NCBI RefSeq assembly: GCF_020184175.1 | Contig: NC_065530.1 | Span: 30,853,260 to 30,917,259, forward strand | Length of the DNA stretch: 64,000 nucleotides | Source of the DNA: Aphis gossypii | Lineage: Eukaryota; Arthropoda; Insecta; Hemiptera; Aphididae | Direction of reading: 5' to 3' | In this document: positions 11,970 through 25,595 of the stretch, piece by piece | Layout of the letters: every line of letters begins with the position of its first letter | Numbering within the stretch: the stretch's first letter is position 1 | Translations under genes and position numbers: made by a program | The notes under the pieces: model-generated | Databases searched by the model: none | Told to the model about the DNA's origin: nothing | What the model saw: the letters and a program-made list of their open reading frames with translations, nothing else

Positions 11970-14900
11970 TTAATGTTGTCTTCTGTTTAAAAGTGGAGTT
12001 TCGTGTGACTGCTGAGATGTTGTATGTACTATGTCTTTTAATTCCGCTGGATTTCCAGAACAGTTGATATCTAAAATAAGCGTATTTTAATTTTATTGGG
12101 ATGTCTAATACTTTTCAATTAATTTTTTACAGTAGACATTTTTTTTTTATTTACAATCTAATTAAATTTTATTTTAGAAGTTTGATTCCTTAAATAACAC
12201 TATAATAATTATACAGATAATTACTAATTTACAATTTATATTTATTTTATACAGTAGTACCTACTACCTAAACATAAATAAAATATTAAAATGTTATCAT
12301 TTTTATTAGATTTTTAGTAGGTATTACCGTTGAGGGTTTGTTCTAGTTCGTCATATGTGAAACAGTGAACAATTTCATCAACACACACACCTTGTAGAAC
12401 GGCCAAGACACTTTTTCTTGGATTATAAAAACATAATGGCTGTTTTCGTCTTTTGAAGTCCATTATTAATCCAGCAATGCCCTAGATGATTACAGTAATA
12501 ATTCTTTATTTTATATGTATTCATTTATAGTTTTAACGGGCCAAAAAATAAAATAAAATTAATAAAATAAATTAAATAATAATAATAACCGTCAGTAAAT
12601 AAAAAATGAAAAACAATGAAGTACAGTATACAAAGAATAAAAAAGTACTTATAGCAATGAAATTGAAATTACTATATATTATTAAGTTGAAGTTTGATAA
12701 TATGAACATATCAATTTTTAGTTCATTTATGGTTTTATTATTCTATTATGGAGGAGGAGGGTATTGATTGCATAATTAGTTATGTCTGTGTTAGTATAAA
12801 ATTTATTTTTAGACCTAGTATTACGACTAGAAGTTATGAAAGGAAAAACGTCTTTAGCACTCAGAACAGTCAATATTTATGGCAAAAAGCTTTTACGAAA
12901 AGTATAAAACTAATAACAAAAAATGTTTTTCTGGTGTTTCAAAGTCAAAAATTAATAAAATTAAAGAGTATGAAGTAAGAAGAATCATAAATGCTTTTTT
13001 GTTTTTTCTGAATTTTCATTTAAGACTTGATTTTTATGAAACCATATAATGGCTCCATATTCACAAAATATAGCGTACATGTGGAATTTATAACAAGTTT
13101 ATAATTAAAGTCAACACAATTTTAAAAAATTAAGCCTTGGAAATCAACATTTTTTTTATCTGTTATCGATGTTGTTAATATGACAGTCAAATTTAAGTTT
13201 AGGATGTAAAAAACTAAAAAATGTCTATGGTTCCTAATAAAACCATATCCCATGTAGTATTTTATCATTGTAATTGTAATTAAATTTCAAAACTAATCGA
13301 GATCTAGAAAATTTCAATACGTCAATAATTATTACCTAGCTTTTATTAATATTGAGAGTGAAATATTGTTAATACACAATTCATAGAAAGTATTTAAAAC
13401 AAATCGAAGTAAATTAGTTTCAGTTTTGATTTTTAAATATACGGATTATTTTAAAATAATTAATAAACTTTAATTTAGTACAATTTTAAAAACTCATGTT
13501 ATAAACAAAAATAAGAAATAATATTGTCGTGAAATCGATATAACATGTTTTGGATAGATCAATACATAATTGTTGTAAGCTACAATTTAATAACGATCTT
13601 CAGCAATAACTGATATAAGCTAGGAAAAGAACCATAAATACCAATCTGTTTTAATTTTTTAAATAAGCAATTATAATTAAATTTATCAAAAGCCTTAGTG
13701 AAGTCATTATATGTATACTGATTTTATTATGCATACAATACCAACATTTGATTCATAAGAAAGAACATTAGATACAATATATAAAATTGTGAAAGTTAAA
13801 TAAATTAGTAATATTATTATTTCACTGGAAACTGTAGTGCTCATCTTCGATTAACATTATTGAAATCAGAAAAGACTTATTTACAATAATCTATTCAAAT
13901 ACTTTAGCTATAACAAAGATCGGAGAAATTGGCTGGTAATTACTAATTAGAAACGTTAGATAGATCAGAAAAAGACTCAGAAATTGGTCGAATAAAACTA
14001 GTGAAACTATTTCTCAATATATTTACCGAAATACTTTAGAGTGATAATTGAACTGGCACAGTACAAATTGTGTAAGTACCTATACCGATATGTATTATTG
14101 TGTTTATTTAATTTTAAATGTTTTATTTATATACAGATATATAATAATTTATCCTCTGTATACACGTATAGTTAACTATAATATTATTTTTAAAATAAAA
14201 TTTAAATTAAGTACTTAAAAATAAATTATTTTAATAAATTAAATTGAAAATAATTTTACTATTTAATATAGTGACAAATGACTATGTTATAGTAAGGTTA
14301 ATTGAAAAATGAAGAAGATGGTAATTCAAAAATATACTGTATTATTTTATTTTTTTCCTTACTTTAGCAGCTGTAAAATCTGCATCAAGTATATGTTTAC
14401 AATCAACCACGACAGGAAGTTTAGACTGTCCCATTTTAACAGCAGCTCGATCTGTTTTGGCTCGCATAAAGTCAACAGCTGGAAAGTAAAGACTGTTCTC
14501 TGGAGTCACTAGTAAATAATCCAAACCGGTTCTTAACTGAAATCATCAAAGACTTGTAATTATTTACCAAGTATAAAATATGTATATAGTTTTACTCATC
14601 AACAACAAGAAAAAAACATATTTTTTTATATAATTAGCCAATAATATTTTAAAAAATTCCAAAAAAACGTACCTTTTTCATTTCAATGTGCAAAAATGGT
14701 CTAGCCGACGGTATAAGTAGAAGCATGATGTTTATGCCAACACCTACTAAAATTCCAAGTTCGACACCAATGCCCAGGCATAAAACAAATGTTGCAAACG
14801 TAGGTATCAAGTCTTTTCCTAAACATTAGAAATAGGTACATATCATATCATATCATATCATATCATATCATATCATATCGAACATACATAAAGTAGTGAA

Positions 14901-17900
14901 CTCTTAAAATTTAGATTTCATTAAAATAAAAACATATTATTGCATTGATTTATTTGGTATACATTTAATAAGAAATACAAATAAATGTACAATTATAATA
15001 CCATATATTAGCAAAATATTTATATGATCGAAAATTATACTTTAATTTTGAATAAAATCTACAAATACTGATTTTACTATAAGTTGTAACTTACTAATAT
15101 ATCCTACTAATATTTAAATTAAAATGCAAATAAACGTAAGTACTCAATTATGATAAATTATATTAATAATATATCCCTTGTTTTTAAGGAGCTATATATA
15201 GGCAATTTAAATGATTACTATGTACGTATATATTATATGAAAATTTAACAATTTAATGCATTTATTAAGTAATTTCATTAAGATCCCAGGTCATTACAAC
15301 CACCATTTGTTGCATAAACATGAAATGATATATAAGAAATATTAATATAGTTAATATATTATATAAAATATAAATCATTTTGACGTAGTAATTCAAATGA
15401 GAGGGATAGTTTATAAATTATATACATAAGAAAATAGATAGTTTATAAATGGTTTAAGTGTATGAATGAGAAAATGGGTATGGTATGACAACAAACAAAA
15501 ATAAACAATGAAAACTATTAATTTCGAATAAAGAAACCAATATTTTTATACATCCTTTGAAATAAAAGATTTTTTGTAACCTATACAACTAGAGTACATA
15601 ATATATCGTGATTACTGATTACGTTTATTTTATTCATAATTTATTAATGTTTAATAAATAATTAACATTTAAATATAACGTATAAAATATTAAAATGTTT
15701 ATTAGATTAGTAATACGTATAATCATAAAGGTACATTAAGTTTAAATGACATAACAATTAGGCATCGTATAGGTTATTTTTTAAAATAATTTATAAGAAT
15801 AATATTTGTTTGTTATTGACCCGGCAACACAATGAAAAAATCTATCTGGATTATAGCCAGTCATAAATCATAAATATAAAAATTTATGATCACAATTTTT
15901 TTTTATAAAATTAGGTTTATCTTGATGTTTTCCATTCTGATAAGTTGGGGGAATCGTAAGTTCCTAAATAAGAGTAGCAGATGTAAAATTAACTTATCTT
16001 AATTCCTACATATGTAATATGTAAGTTCCTACACGATAAAAAAAAGTTCATATGTTAGTTCCTACACGGCGGAAGACAGGTAAAAAAAATATACCATATT
16101 TTATATAATATTACATAAGTTATCAAACTGATGATACTGTCTTTTTTTATTGTTTTATTATATTAATCAAATGTATGACAGTATCATATGATATAACTGA
16201 TATCAGATTTATAACTTATAAATTATATTATTATATAGAATGTAGTATATTGAATTATTATATATAATAATATAATTATGTTTTTTACCGTGTATAGAAA
16301 CTTATATATGTATCTTATTCTATCGTGTAATTACCTAACATATGTAAAAAAACCTGCAGGTCTCGTGTAGGAACATTCGCCTGGTAAGTTTTGTACTAAA
16401 ATGTTGTAATTTATAGGACAATTAAAATTTTAAACTAACATACCTATATTGGCTATACAAAACAAAGTTTGTTTTAAAATATCGTAAAAAATAAATTTTT
16501 ATAAGTTATATGCCGTATGGTATATAATAGTGACTTTTAAACTGTTTAACAAACACATTGATCAATTTAAAATAAATAAAATATGTGACACTGGTCAAAA
16601 ATAGTGTCAACTAAAGAATCTATAAAAAAGTATCGTTCAAGTGTTTTGTATTTATTTAGATATGCGTAATTCTGAAATATTATTATATTGTAATTATACT
16701 ACAATTTTTTTGTAAATAATATTATATTTTTTTACATAAAAAATGTCTAGATACAACAAATGGCGTCTTGCAGATGCCAGGCTATAGATAAGTAGGTATC
16801 GAAAGGTTATTATATTCTCAACTTACGACTTGATTTCCACATAGGTTTAACGATCTCGTATTCGATCATGAAAATAACAGCACTAATTATAACTGCTGCT
16901 AGGGCTGCTTTAGGTATGAAGTAAAAATACGGCGTCAATAAACTCAATGACAAAATAATAAGTATACCTAAAATGTTCGAAGATGTCTTGTTAACAAATT
17001 ATTTTTAAATAGTATTATATTATGAGCATTTTACCAGTATACAATCCGCCCATAGGAGTCCGAACGCCACTTGCGTGATTTACTGCACTTCTTGAAAACG
17101 ATCCAGTAACGGGCATTGAAGAAACGAACGAACCCAGTAAATTGCAAACGCCCAAACAATAAAGCTCTTGTGTGGCGTCTACTGAATTTCCGCTAGCTTT
17201 TACAATTATTTTAAAATTAAAACGTGTCTTGTTGATAATCGAAATTCGTTTCAAAGTTTCTTTTAAAAATTACAAATATTACCAAATGCTTTGGCGATGG
17301 CGACATTTCCAAGAACAGCAATCACCGGCACTAATATAATGGAAGACCCGAGATCCCAACACATATTAATGAAACTGACCGGTGTACCATTTATTTCCGT
17401 TCCAAACGGTGGAAATTTTAACGGTGGCAAACCAGATCTTACTTTTCCTTTAAAATACACATATGAATCAAAAATTAAAATACATTTTAACACATACAGA
17501 AATAACTTATAGCAAACACATAAATCCTATTAAATAAGTACATCAGAATGCTTGATAATGATTATAAACAATTTTAACTTGAACAGTAAAATAATTATCA
17601 TAAATAATGTATAATGTATAGGTACATTATTACGTTTAATTCAAAAAATTATATTAGTATTTTAAAAGTATCTTGCATATAATGTTCAATATTTAATAAT
17701 TTAATATTGCAATAAATCATCACAATCAATAAATGTTTCTAATAAATGTCTTCTCATTAAATTTAAAAAACGCATGTTCTTGAAAATATTCTTACGGTAA
17801 ACTAGTTCAAAAATAATTACCATTGTAAATTTTAGTAATATATTATTTTTAATTGTGAGAGTAATCAATTTTAGTTATATTATAGAAAATATTAATTTTT

Positions 17901-20900
17901 TTTTCTTTTAGTATATGCATATCGATATAAAGTATATTTTATAAAATAATACTTTATAAATTATCATTTAATTATTATCAATAAGTACCTATAGTTCTAA
18001 TATTATTTATTTAAAGAATATTTTGGCAGATTATATGATAAATAATAGATTCATAAATATTTTTACTCACCGATTAAAGTCACATAAGGTTCTGCATTTG
18101 GCCTATAACACCAGTATGAAATGATTGAGCAAGCAACCACAATTAAAGCATTTCTAGATATGGAAAGTAGCCACAGGCCTTTCATTATTGTCCTTTGTTT
18201 GTTGGTTGGCTTACCATTAGGTCCAAATAATTTAATATCTTTTACTTTCTAAAAAAAAAAGTACAGGGATTATACTTGAAAAGTGATTTTTACCTAGGAG
18301 CAGAGCGCAAGTTATTTACTCGAAGCATAAGTAGTATGATGATAGAAGTAACTCCTAGAATTGTATCATTGGCACGATAATTGCCAATATTCTGGTAAAC
18401 TTTCAACAGACAATCTAAAAAGTTGGACGATTCAAACTTTAGGCCAAGAAGACCTTTTAATTGAGATACTGCTATGATAACAGATGTAGCTGATGTAAAA
18501 CCAACCGTCACTGGGATGGAAATGAAGTCAATCAATACTCCTAGATTAAAATATTTATACGGATATTTTTAAATAAAACATAACTAAATTTAAAGATACC
18601 TATCAATATGTTTACAGTTTATTAAAATATACTAATTTACAAAACAAATCATTGTTATTAGTCATATTTAAATATTTATAATAATATATAATCGTTTTCG
18701 ATTTAAATTTAATTAATTATTTATTTAATTCGAATTGCCGTATATGATGTATATAATAATATAATAATAATATAATAATATTATAATTATAACATATATA
18801 TACAATGTAGGAATATCGTGCAATTAAAGTTATTAAAAATTAAATTAAATTGATTAAATAATAAACGCATTAATACATCTGAGTATAAACTAAATATTAA
18901 ATAATAAATTTAAATAAAATAATGATTAATATGAGGATTAGCATTAATATTAATACACAATGAGAAGCTATGTAATCTGTATAATAGACCGGATATAATA
19001 AATATAATAAAGAGAAAAAACTGGAATGGACAGGTCACAGGTCATGCGTGAAGAAAACCTGGATCCATGATGAAGACGGTTCTACAAGAGAATTCTAGAG
19101 AGATAACCTAACCTTTGGGGAAGATCTCAATGCAATGGGAGAATTGTATCAAAAGGGATATAGTAGACTTCTGCCTCAAAGAAGATTGGCGTCTGTTAGC
19201 GCAATATCGTGATGGATGGATACAATTATGTTTGGATATGTGGTTTAAAAGGCCGTTAATAAAAAAAAAAAAAAGATTAATATCATTATGAATCTATGCA
19301 TGGGTTTTGTGCGGCATCTCTCTGTTTTCCGCGCAGGTCAGCGTAGATCATCCGAAAAAAACGATATACTATATATTTATGGGTTTATGATTCATATCAC
19401 TGCAATTACTTCAAATGAATACTTCTACCTATTTCGCTTAAAAAAAAAAATAACAGTTATTATAGTAATTTAATATTATACGTTTTATATTATGAAATGT
19501 TTATTATTTATTATCATTTTATCAATTAAAAGTATTATATAAATGAATAATTAAAAAAAAAAATGATTATGCAAGTAAATATAGAAACTAGATGTATAAT
19601 TGTTACATACGTTAAGAACATAAATGTTTGCGTTATGTTCGAGTAACTGTCGACTTCATCTGCCGTAAATTAAATAATTTTTCGATATTATAAAGAGGTA
19701 AAATATTATGTACATAAATAATAATGTTATAATTATTTTTAGATATCAAACGTTTAAAAACTTAATAACTTAACTTATAAGATATATTTGCATTTTACTG
19801 AAAATTATTACATTATTCATAACTACATATTACAAATTATTATTTTAGTAAGTTTAAATTACTAAAAAAAATCATTTAAAAAAACATAATTAATGTAACC
19901 ACGATATAATAACTTAACTTCCTGTAAAATGATTAGCATATTATTAAATTATTTTTAAACGACTTAATTTATTTTTATAAAAATGTATGCACTATACATT
20001 TAAGTTGGTTAAGTAAAATATTAATTTATATACATGTATTTATTTTTGATAATGGAAACTATATAATATTAATTACCTTTAATAATTATAATTGTTTCAT
20101 TAACAGGAGAAATGGTTTTATTTGATTGTTTGCTATTAAACTTGATGACTTATGCCGTCATAATTTCGACATCATTTTATTTCTACTTAAGATATCGTTA
20201 TACTTTTTGGCAACGTCAAGGATGTCCTGTTCCGTTAGAACCTCACATTATATACGGTCATACTAAGGAGGTAACTAAAATGAAAACATGGGTAGGCGAA
20301 CATTATGCTAGCATTTATTTTAATACTAACGGATACAAGTTCGTCGGTTTCTATCAGTTTCAAAAGCCGAAGCTAATGCTTCGAGATTTAAATATTATTA
20401 AAGATGTATTTACAAAGGAGTTTTCTACTTTTCCCAACCGTGGAATAGTATTTGATGACAAGCTAGAACCGCTTACTGGTAATTTATTAACACTAGAAGG
20501 CCATAAATGGAAAGTTTTAAGAAATAAATTGACACCAGCATTTACCATTGGAAAAATAAAGAACATGATTGATCTTATAGATGGTAGAGCTCAAGAAATG
20601 GTCAGAATTCTTGAAGCGCCGGCAGTAATTGATGAACAAGTAAGACATATTTTCTACAGTACCTCTATAATTTACATTTAACTATTTAAGCATATTATAA
20701 TTTATAACATAATAAGTTTAATGATTTTAAGTCTATTTTGTTATTAAGATTTTAATTACAGGTTTTATATCGTAGTTTTTAAGATAAATTATTTATCGTT
20801 TTATTTTAGGTAGAATTTAAGGAACTATTAGCTCGATTTTCAACCGATGTTATTAGTATTGTGGCATTTGGATTCGAAACCAATTCGTTGGCTAATCCTG

Positions 20901-23900
20901 ATGCAGAATTTCGGAAGGTTGGTCGAATGCTATTTTCAACTAGTATAGAAAGTATCATAAGAAATGCATTGAATGCATTGGCTCCAAGTTTAATCGGATT
21001 ACTAAAAGTACGAAGTATCAAAAAAGAATATGCCGATTTTTTCTATAATGTAGTGAATGATACAGTTAGATATAGAGAAGAGAACAATATACAACGAAAT
21101 GACTTTCTAGACTTACTGATGAAAATTAAAAGAGGCCAGAATTTAGCTTCTGAAGAAGAAAGTAAATTAGTACTTAACGAAAACGAAGGAAAAGAAGGTA
21201 CCCGTATATTTTTCAGTTTATCTTAATGGTGTAATTAGGAATTTGTTATATTTTATGTATAAATAATCGTATTACAGCGAATTTCTTCATTAAGTGTTCT
21301 AACAGCAATTTGTAAATATTTAAAATGTATATCATTTTATTTTATTATACACTTTCACAAATTAAATTTTTTTATATTGTGATTCAAAAAAATATTAATC
21401 ATAGACTTGAACTTTGGTCATTATTTAAATTATATTTAATATACACAATTAAATAAACTAAAAAAAAATATCACTATTTTATGACATAACATACTTATTG
21501 TATCAGTTAAATGTCTAACACATGGTTATAATGTAATATAATATACATAATAATTAAAATCAACTAACTATATTAAATATACGTATTAAGTGAAATCATA
21601 AAATCAATTCACCAAAACTACCAAACGCCACCACTGATTATAAATGTAAATTAAGTATAAAAGTTGGTTTATCTCATTTAGAACCTAATATCATAATATC
21701 TACAATATTTCAGATTTTAAATTTACTATGGACGTATTGGCAGCTCAATGTTTTGTATGGTTTATTGGAGGCTATGAAACTTCATCAATAACGTTAACAT
21801 TCACATTTTTTGAACTTGCCCAAAACCCGGAAGTACAGATGAGAGCTCAAGATGAAATTGATTCAGTACTTATTAAACACAACGGGAAACTAACATATGA
21901 AATATTGCAAGAAATGACTTATTTAGATATGATTGTATCGGGTTAGTAGAGAAAGTTAATTAAATAAATATTAAAATGAAACAGTTTTCACAATTTCAAT
22001 TTATAGAAGCCTTACGAAAGTATCCACCAGTGCCTAATTTAACCAGGAAGGCAGTAAAACCATATAAATTACCCAACTCAGATTTCACCCTTAATAAAGG
22101 ACTCCAGGTGGTCATACCAGTATATGCTATTCATAACGATCCTGAATATTGGCCAGAACCAGAAAAATTCATTCCGGAAAGATTTACAGAGGACGAAAAA
22201 CACAATAGACCACAATATGCGTACTTACCATTTGGCGCTGGACCTAGACTATGCATTGGTAGAGTATTGTTAAAAAATTATTTAAAAAACAAACTAAAAA
22301 TATTTTATTAATTTTATCAGGTATGCGGTTCGGAATGATGCAAGTAAAAGTGGCGTTGTTTAGAATATTATCAACGTATAACATTTCACTGTCCAAAAAT
22401 ATGAAACTGCCAATAAAACTGAATCCAAAAACTATACCAGCAAATCCTGATGGTGGTATGTTTCTTCATGTTACCAAGAGAAAAAACTAAGTAAACAGAT
22501 TTTACGCGACAATTATAGGTACTACGATTATAATTTTACTGATTGATTTAAAGTATAAAAATAATATAAACAAATGTAATCATTATCCTAATTATTTTTA
22601 ATTAATACATACCTAATTTAAGTGATCCCATAATGAACTGTAAAATACCAGACAAAAAACATAATAATACTGCATAGTCGGCGTTTCTATTGAACACTTG
22701 TTGGTAAGTCATGAGTGACATTAATGCTGTAGGGCCAATGGTAATGTCCTTACAACTACCAAATACTGTATAAACAATGCATCCAGCAAACGCAGAATAC
22801 AAACCATACTATAAAAAAAATATATATGTACAAAGATATTAGTAAATATTTCATTATTAAATCCTTATAGCTATTGAAAAATTGCTTTAACTTAAAAATA
22901 TTCACATACAATTAAAAATAAAATAAAAATAGATAATAATCAAAAATATTTTCACATGTATTACTGTTGTAAGATTATTTCAATATTTGTTTTAACAAAA
23001 ATTTAAAATAACGCTTAACCTATAAATAAAATATAAATCAAATTATTCGACAAACAAAAAAAAATCGTTTATTAGTAATTTCAACATTTAAAAGTAAAAA
23101 TAAAAAAAAACATATAAATCAAAAGAAAACATTGATACTTAGCTAAATAATCAATATAATGATACATATAAATATTATTATTATTATTATTATTTAACAA
23201 TAATAAGATAATCCACCAATCACCATCACTGTTTTTTGTATTGTCTAAATCAAATAAATTATATCTTTAGTGTACAGTGTAAATATACTTTTATTTGAAT
23301 AAACTTTCCTAATAAAGTAAATTACAATAATTTTATACCTATTATCTTATAAATTATCAGTTTATAATAGTAAAAGAACCATGCAATACACAAATCACAA
23401 AACCACTATATCCAATCACACAAAATATATAATCTATCTATACTTTCTTTCAAAATTAGTATTATATTAATATTTATAATTATTAGTCTGACCAAAAAAA
23501 AAAATAAAAATAAAAATAAACTCAACTAGTAAACCTTGTCAAATACCCATCTCCGCACGCAGAATAGTATAATGTTGCAGTATTTTACATTTGATTAGTA
23601 ATAAATTATCACATTTTGAAATAATACGTAAATCGGATTACCAAGAAAAATGGTTTTTCACGATTTTCTAAAATATTATTGTACAGCTTAGCAGCACTCG
23701 TATGAAATACTTAACGCATTTCTATTTTACATTGTAAATAATTTTAAATTTTACGAATAATTACATTTACATACCCTACACGAAAATTCTGAAGCAACGC
23801 GCTTCCAATGTCTAGAAAAAGATATTAAATAATAATAAACTAATATTTCCCTTTTTCTGTATTTCGATTAAAATTAAAATTAATCATTTGATAATACCAT

Positions 23901-25595
23901 ACATGATTAATTCGTTAGAGCTCCAATTATTATAGATAAGTAAACAATTTATGATTTTTACAAAACAACATTAATTTAATTAAAAAGAAATTATGAATGC
24001 ATGTTAGAGCACAATATGGGATTCATGACATAGTTAAAAAAGTACATTAGCTCATTATATACTATATAGCCTATAGACTAAAACTAACTAGATTAACCAA
24101 AATAAATATAAATTATAAATTATAAATTCAATATAATAAAATGAACAGATCCCCATATATATGTAAAGACTTCATCGATCTCATGCATAACGCGATATTG
24201 TTATGCTGTAACTTCCGGGATAATTATCGTCAATATATGTTACATAGTATATAGGTGGGTTAAGATAACTTAGCCTATATTACATAATATTATTTATGTA
24301 GCTTTTTTGATAATTTATTTTCTATCTTTATGATATATAAGTTATCTATTTAAAAAAATCCATTATTTTGGCTTCTGTATCATTTTTCGGAGTTGTCTTG
24401 TGGAGGCGATTGTAATAATATGTTTAGGTCGTATCAGATTTATTATACTTCCGGCAACTAGTTAATGTATGAAACTATCAATTCTATAGTAAATATACCA
24501 TTTTTATATTAAATATTGATATATTAGCTAGGAGTTAATTACATTAAATAATTATAAATTTAGTATGTCATTTAAAAAAATGAATAAGAGTATATTTTAT
24601 AGTACTTGCATAGTTGTTTCTAATTAGTACACTAGAAAAAGTGTTAAATGTTTAAATTGATTTAAAGTATGAATGCAAATTAAATTGTGTGTGTATTTAA
24701 TATATTTTACATATTTAGCAATTCAATTTACCAATTTTAAACATTATTACTTACAATACTCATCATTTTATAAGCTAAAAAATATGAAATTCAGGTATAT
24801 GTGTAAAAATATGAGTATAATATAATTATACTTTAAATACACTCAAATATATGCTAAAATATGTCATAAAAAAACTAATTATAACCAAAATGTGTTTAGT
24901 TTTTAGTTTGTATTAAAAGAGCATAATAGAAATAGCAATTGTCACTTGTACTTTTGAAATATCATACAAAAATAATTAGGATAATATGTAAAATATTAAA
25001 TAGGTATTTAATGATAGTAGGAATAATATAATATATTTGTCTGTACTAATCTTATTTTTTCTCAATGCAGTCAAAAAAAAAAGTTAAATCGAATAGGTAC
25101 CTACATATTTTCGATAAAATTTAAATAACCACTGATCATACGCTTTAAACAAATAGCAAGCATTCCCTCATGAACATTATCATTCTGAAGTTAAAACCAA
25201 GAAATTTTCCACTGACATAATCAAATGCTCTTATATCAGAAGGTATAGATACCTTCTATTGTTATATAAATTATGCACGTCAATATTTTTATTAATACTA
25301 CTGTATTCTAAATTAACATGATCATTTATTTATTTTTAACTTAATCCGCATTATTAGTAGGTATATAACTATAAGCTTATCACACCTGTGGTTCTAATCC
25401 TGCGAGTGTAGCATACGCCAGCCCTTGAGGCATGACTGTTAGTCCAACAGTGACCCCGGCGATCAAGTCACTAACAGCTTGATCTGCATCGTACTTGGGT
25501 AGCCAAGAAATGATCGGAACACGTTTTTTGAATAACTTGCCAATAGACTGATACCGTTTTGGTCGGTACTTGGCTTCACCACTGTATTCCGACAT
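11970..25595 (-). CDS. SLC26A11: SLC26 family anion (sulfate) transporter, SLC26A11-like, 11 exons
   Basis: Exons on the minus strand: 25386-25595, 22613-22808, 18320-18540, 18071-18248, 17283-17447, 17035-17196, 16827-16967, 14673-14818, 14363-14536, 12328-12481 and 11970-12070. All have GT-AG borders and every phase fits, giving 615 residues, the usual size for SLC26A11. It is a plasma or endomembrane anion exchanger/transporter with a 12-14 segment UraA-like fold. Landmarks: PQGLAYATLAGLEPQ followed by YGLYSAFAGC and GSCKD (sulfate-transporter signature, residues about 56-95); DFISIPVTVGFTSA; AKAFASG; SSMPVTGSFSRSAVN; FIPKAALAAVII; and a C-terminal STAS domain around residues 484-582 with LPVVVDCKHILDADFTAAK. 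The start is the first ATG of exon 1 (MSEYSGEAKY). A 3' splice site lies just upstream (TTTTTGTAG near 25617), so a non-coding first exon is likely further right. Intron 2 (18541-22612) contains a P450 gene on the other strand. Confidence 0.88.
12482..14362 (-). other. SLC26 intron 9
   Basis: It lies between the exon ending at 14363 and the one starting at 12481. It carries a degenerate LINE reverse-transcriptase fragment (13575-14010). A 76-codon open frame on the plus strand (12748-12978) has no recognisable features and is treated as chance. Confidence 0.6.
13575..14010 (-). mobile_element. Degenerate non-LTR retrotransposon (LINE) reverse-transcriptase fragment
   Basis: On the minus strand, with stops and frameshifts, one reads NYQPISPIFVIAKVFE (near 13930-13880), then NDFTKAFDKFN (near 13700-13670), then KKLKQIGIYGSFPSL. 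These are the NYRPIS block, the catalytic motif A region (DFTKAFD) and the following helix of jockey/CR1-type LINE reverse transcriptases, in the correct order. Many stops show that it is dead. It sits in an SLC26 intron, in the same orientation as the host gene. Confidence 0.65.
14839..14880. repeat. (CATAT)n pentanucleotide microsatellite
   Basis: About eight perfect CATAT units. It lies 21 bases upstream of the 3' splice site of SLC26 coding exon 8 (exon begins at 14818 on the minus strand), so on the gene strand it reads (ATATG)n just before the branch-point zone. Confidence 0.9.
14881..16826 (-). other. Remainder of SLC26 intron 7
   Basis: AT-rich intron sequence. It contains a MITE-like inverted repeat at about 16024-16374. 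Nothing else is supported. Confidence 0.6.
16024..16374. repeat. MITE-like inverted repeat
   Basis: The left part contains GTTCCTACACG twice (near 16025 and 16058) and CATATGTTAG. The right part contains CTAACATATG and CGTGTAGGAAC (near 16336-16373), that is the same words in inverse. The arms are imperfect and about 60-90 bases long around an AT-rich centre without a coding frame. No clear target duplication was found. Confidence 0.4.
18541..20105. other. SLC26 intron 2, segment between exon 3 and the nested P450
   Basis: It holds a 5'-truncated LINE (18933-19274) and simple ATA-rich repeats (about 18745-18800). The promoter and any untranslated first exon of the P450 should lie here. None can be pinned down, although the P450 start codon directly follows a good 3' splice site. 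Confidence 0.5.
18933..19274 (+). mobile_element. 5'-truncated LINE insertion (3' end of ORF2 plus poly-A)
   Basis: Degenerate translation on the plus strand gives EKLCNLYNRPDIINIIK, then KLEWTGH, and near the end EDWRLLAQYRDGW and LCLDMWFKRPL, followed by a run of 14 A (19261-19274). This is the C-terminal end of LINE ORF2 as seen in insect elements, with at least one frameshift and stops. The 9-base word GATTAATAT flanks it on both sides (18924-18932 and 19275-19283), which fits a target-site duplication from target-primed insertion. Confidence 0.7.
20112..22490 (+). CDS. Cytochrome P450, CYP6-like (CYP3 clan), nested in SLC26 intron 2
   Basis: Five exons, 20112-20639, 20810-21197, 21714-21941, 22007-22258 and 22321-22490, join in phase to 521 residues. 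An N-terminal membrane anchor (residues about 8-26) places it in the ER membrane as a microsomal monooxygenase. All P450 landmarks are present: WKVLR of helix C (133-137), GGYETS of helix I (about 324-329), EALR of helix K (382-385), PERF (438-441) and the haem loop PFGAGPRLCIG with ligand cysteine 464. The MRFGMMQ after the haem loop and the ALRKYPPVP context are typical of insect CYP6. Such enzymes often oxidise plant toxins or insecticides, but the substrate here is unknown. The start codon follows a 3' splice-like TTTCATTAACAG, so a non-coding first exon is likely. The whole gene lies inside intron 2 of the antisense SLC26 gene, ending 122 bases before that gene's exon 2. No lesions are seen. 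Confidence 0.9.
22809..25385 (-). other. SLC26 intron 1
   Basis: About 2.6 kb of AT-rich DNA with an (ATT)n stretch near 23173-23195. No exon or element is recognisable. Confidence 0.6.

Noticed and set aside
12748..12978. 76-codon plus-strand open frame in an SLC26 intron
   Set aside because: No family features; lysine- and isoleucine-rich composition expected from AT-rich intron DNA.
17291..17512. 73-codon plus-strand open frame
   Set aside because: It is the antisense shadow of SLC26 coding exon 5.
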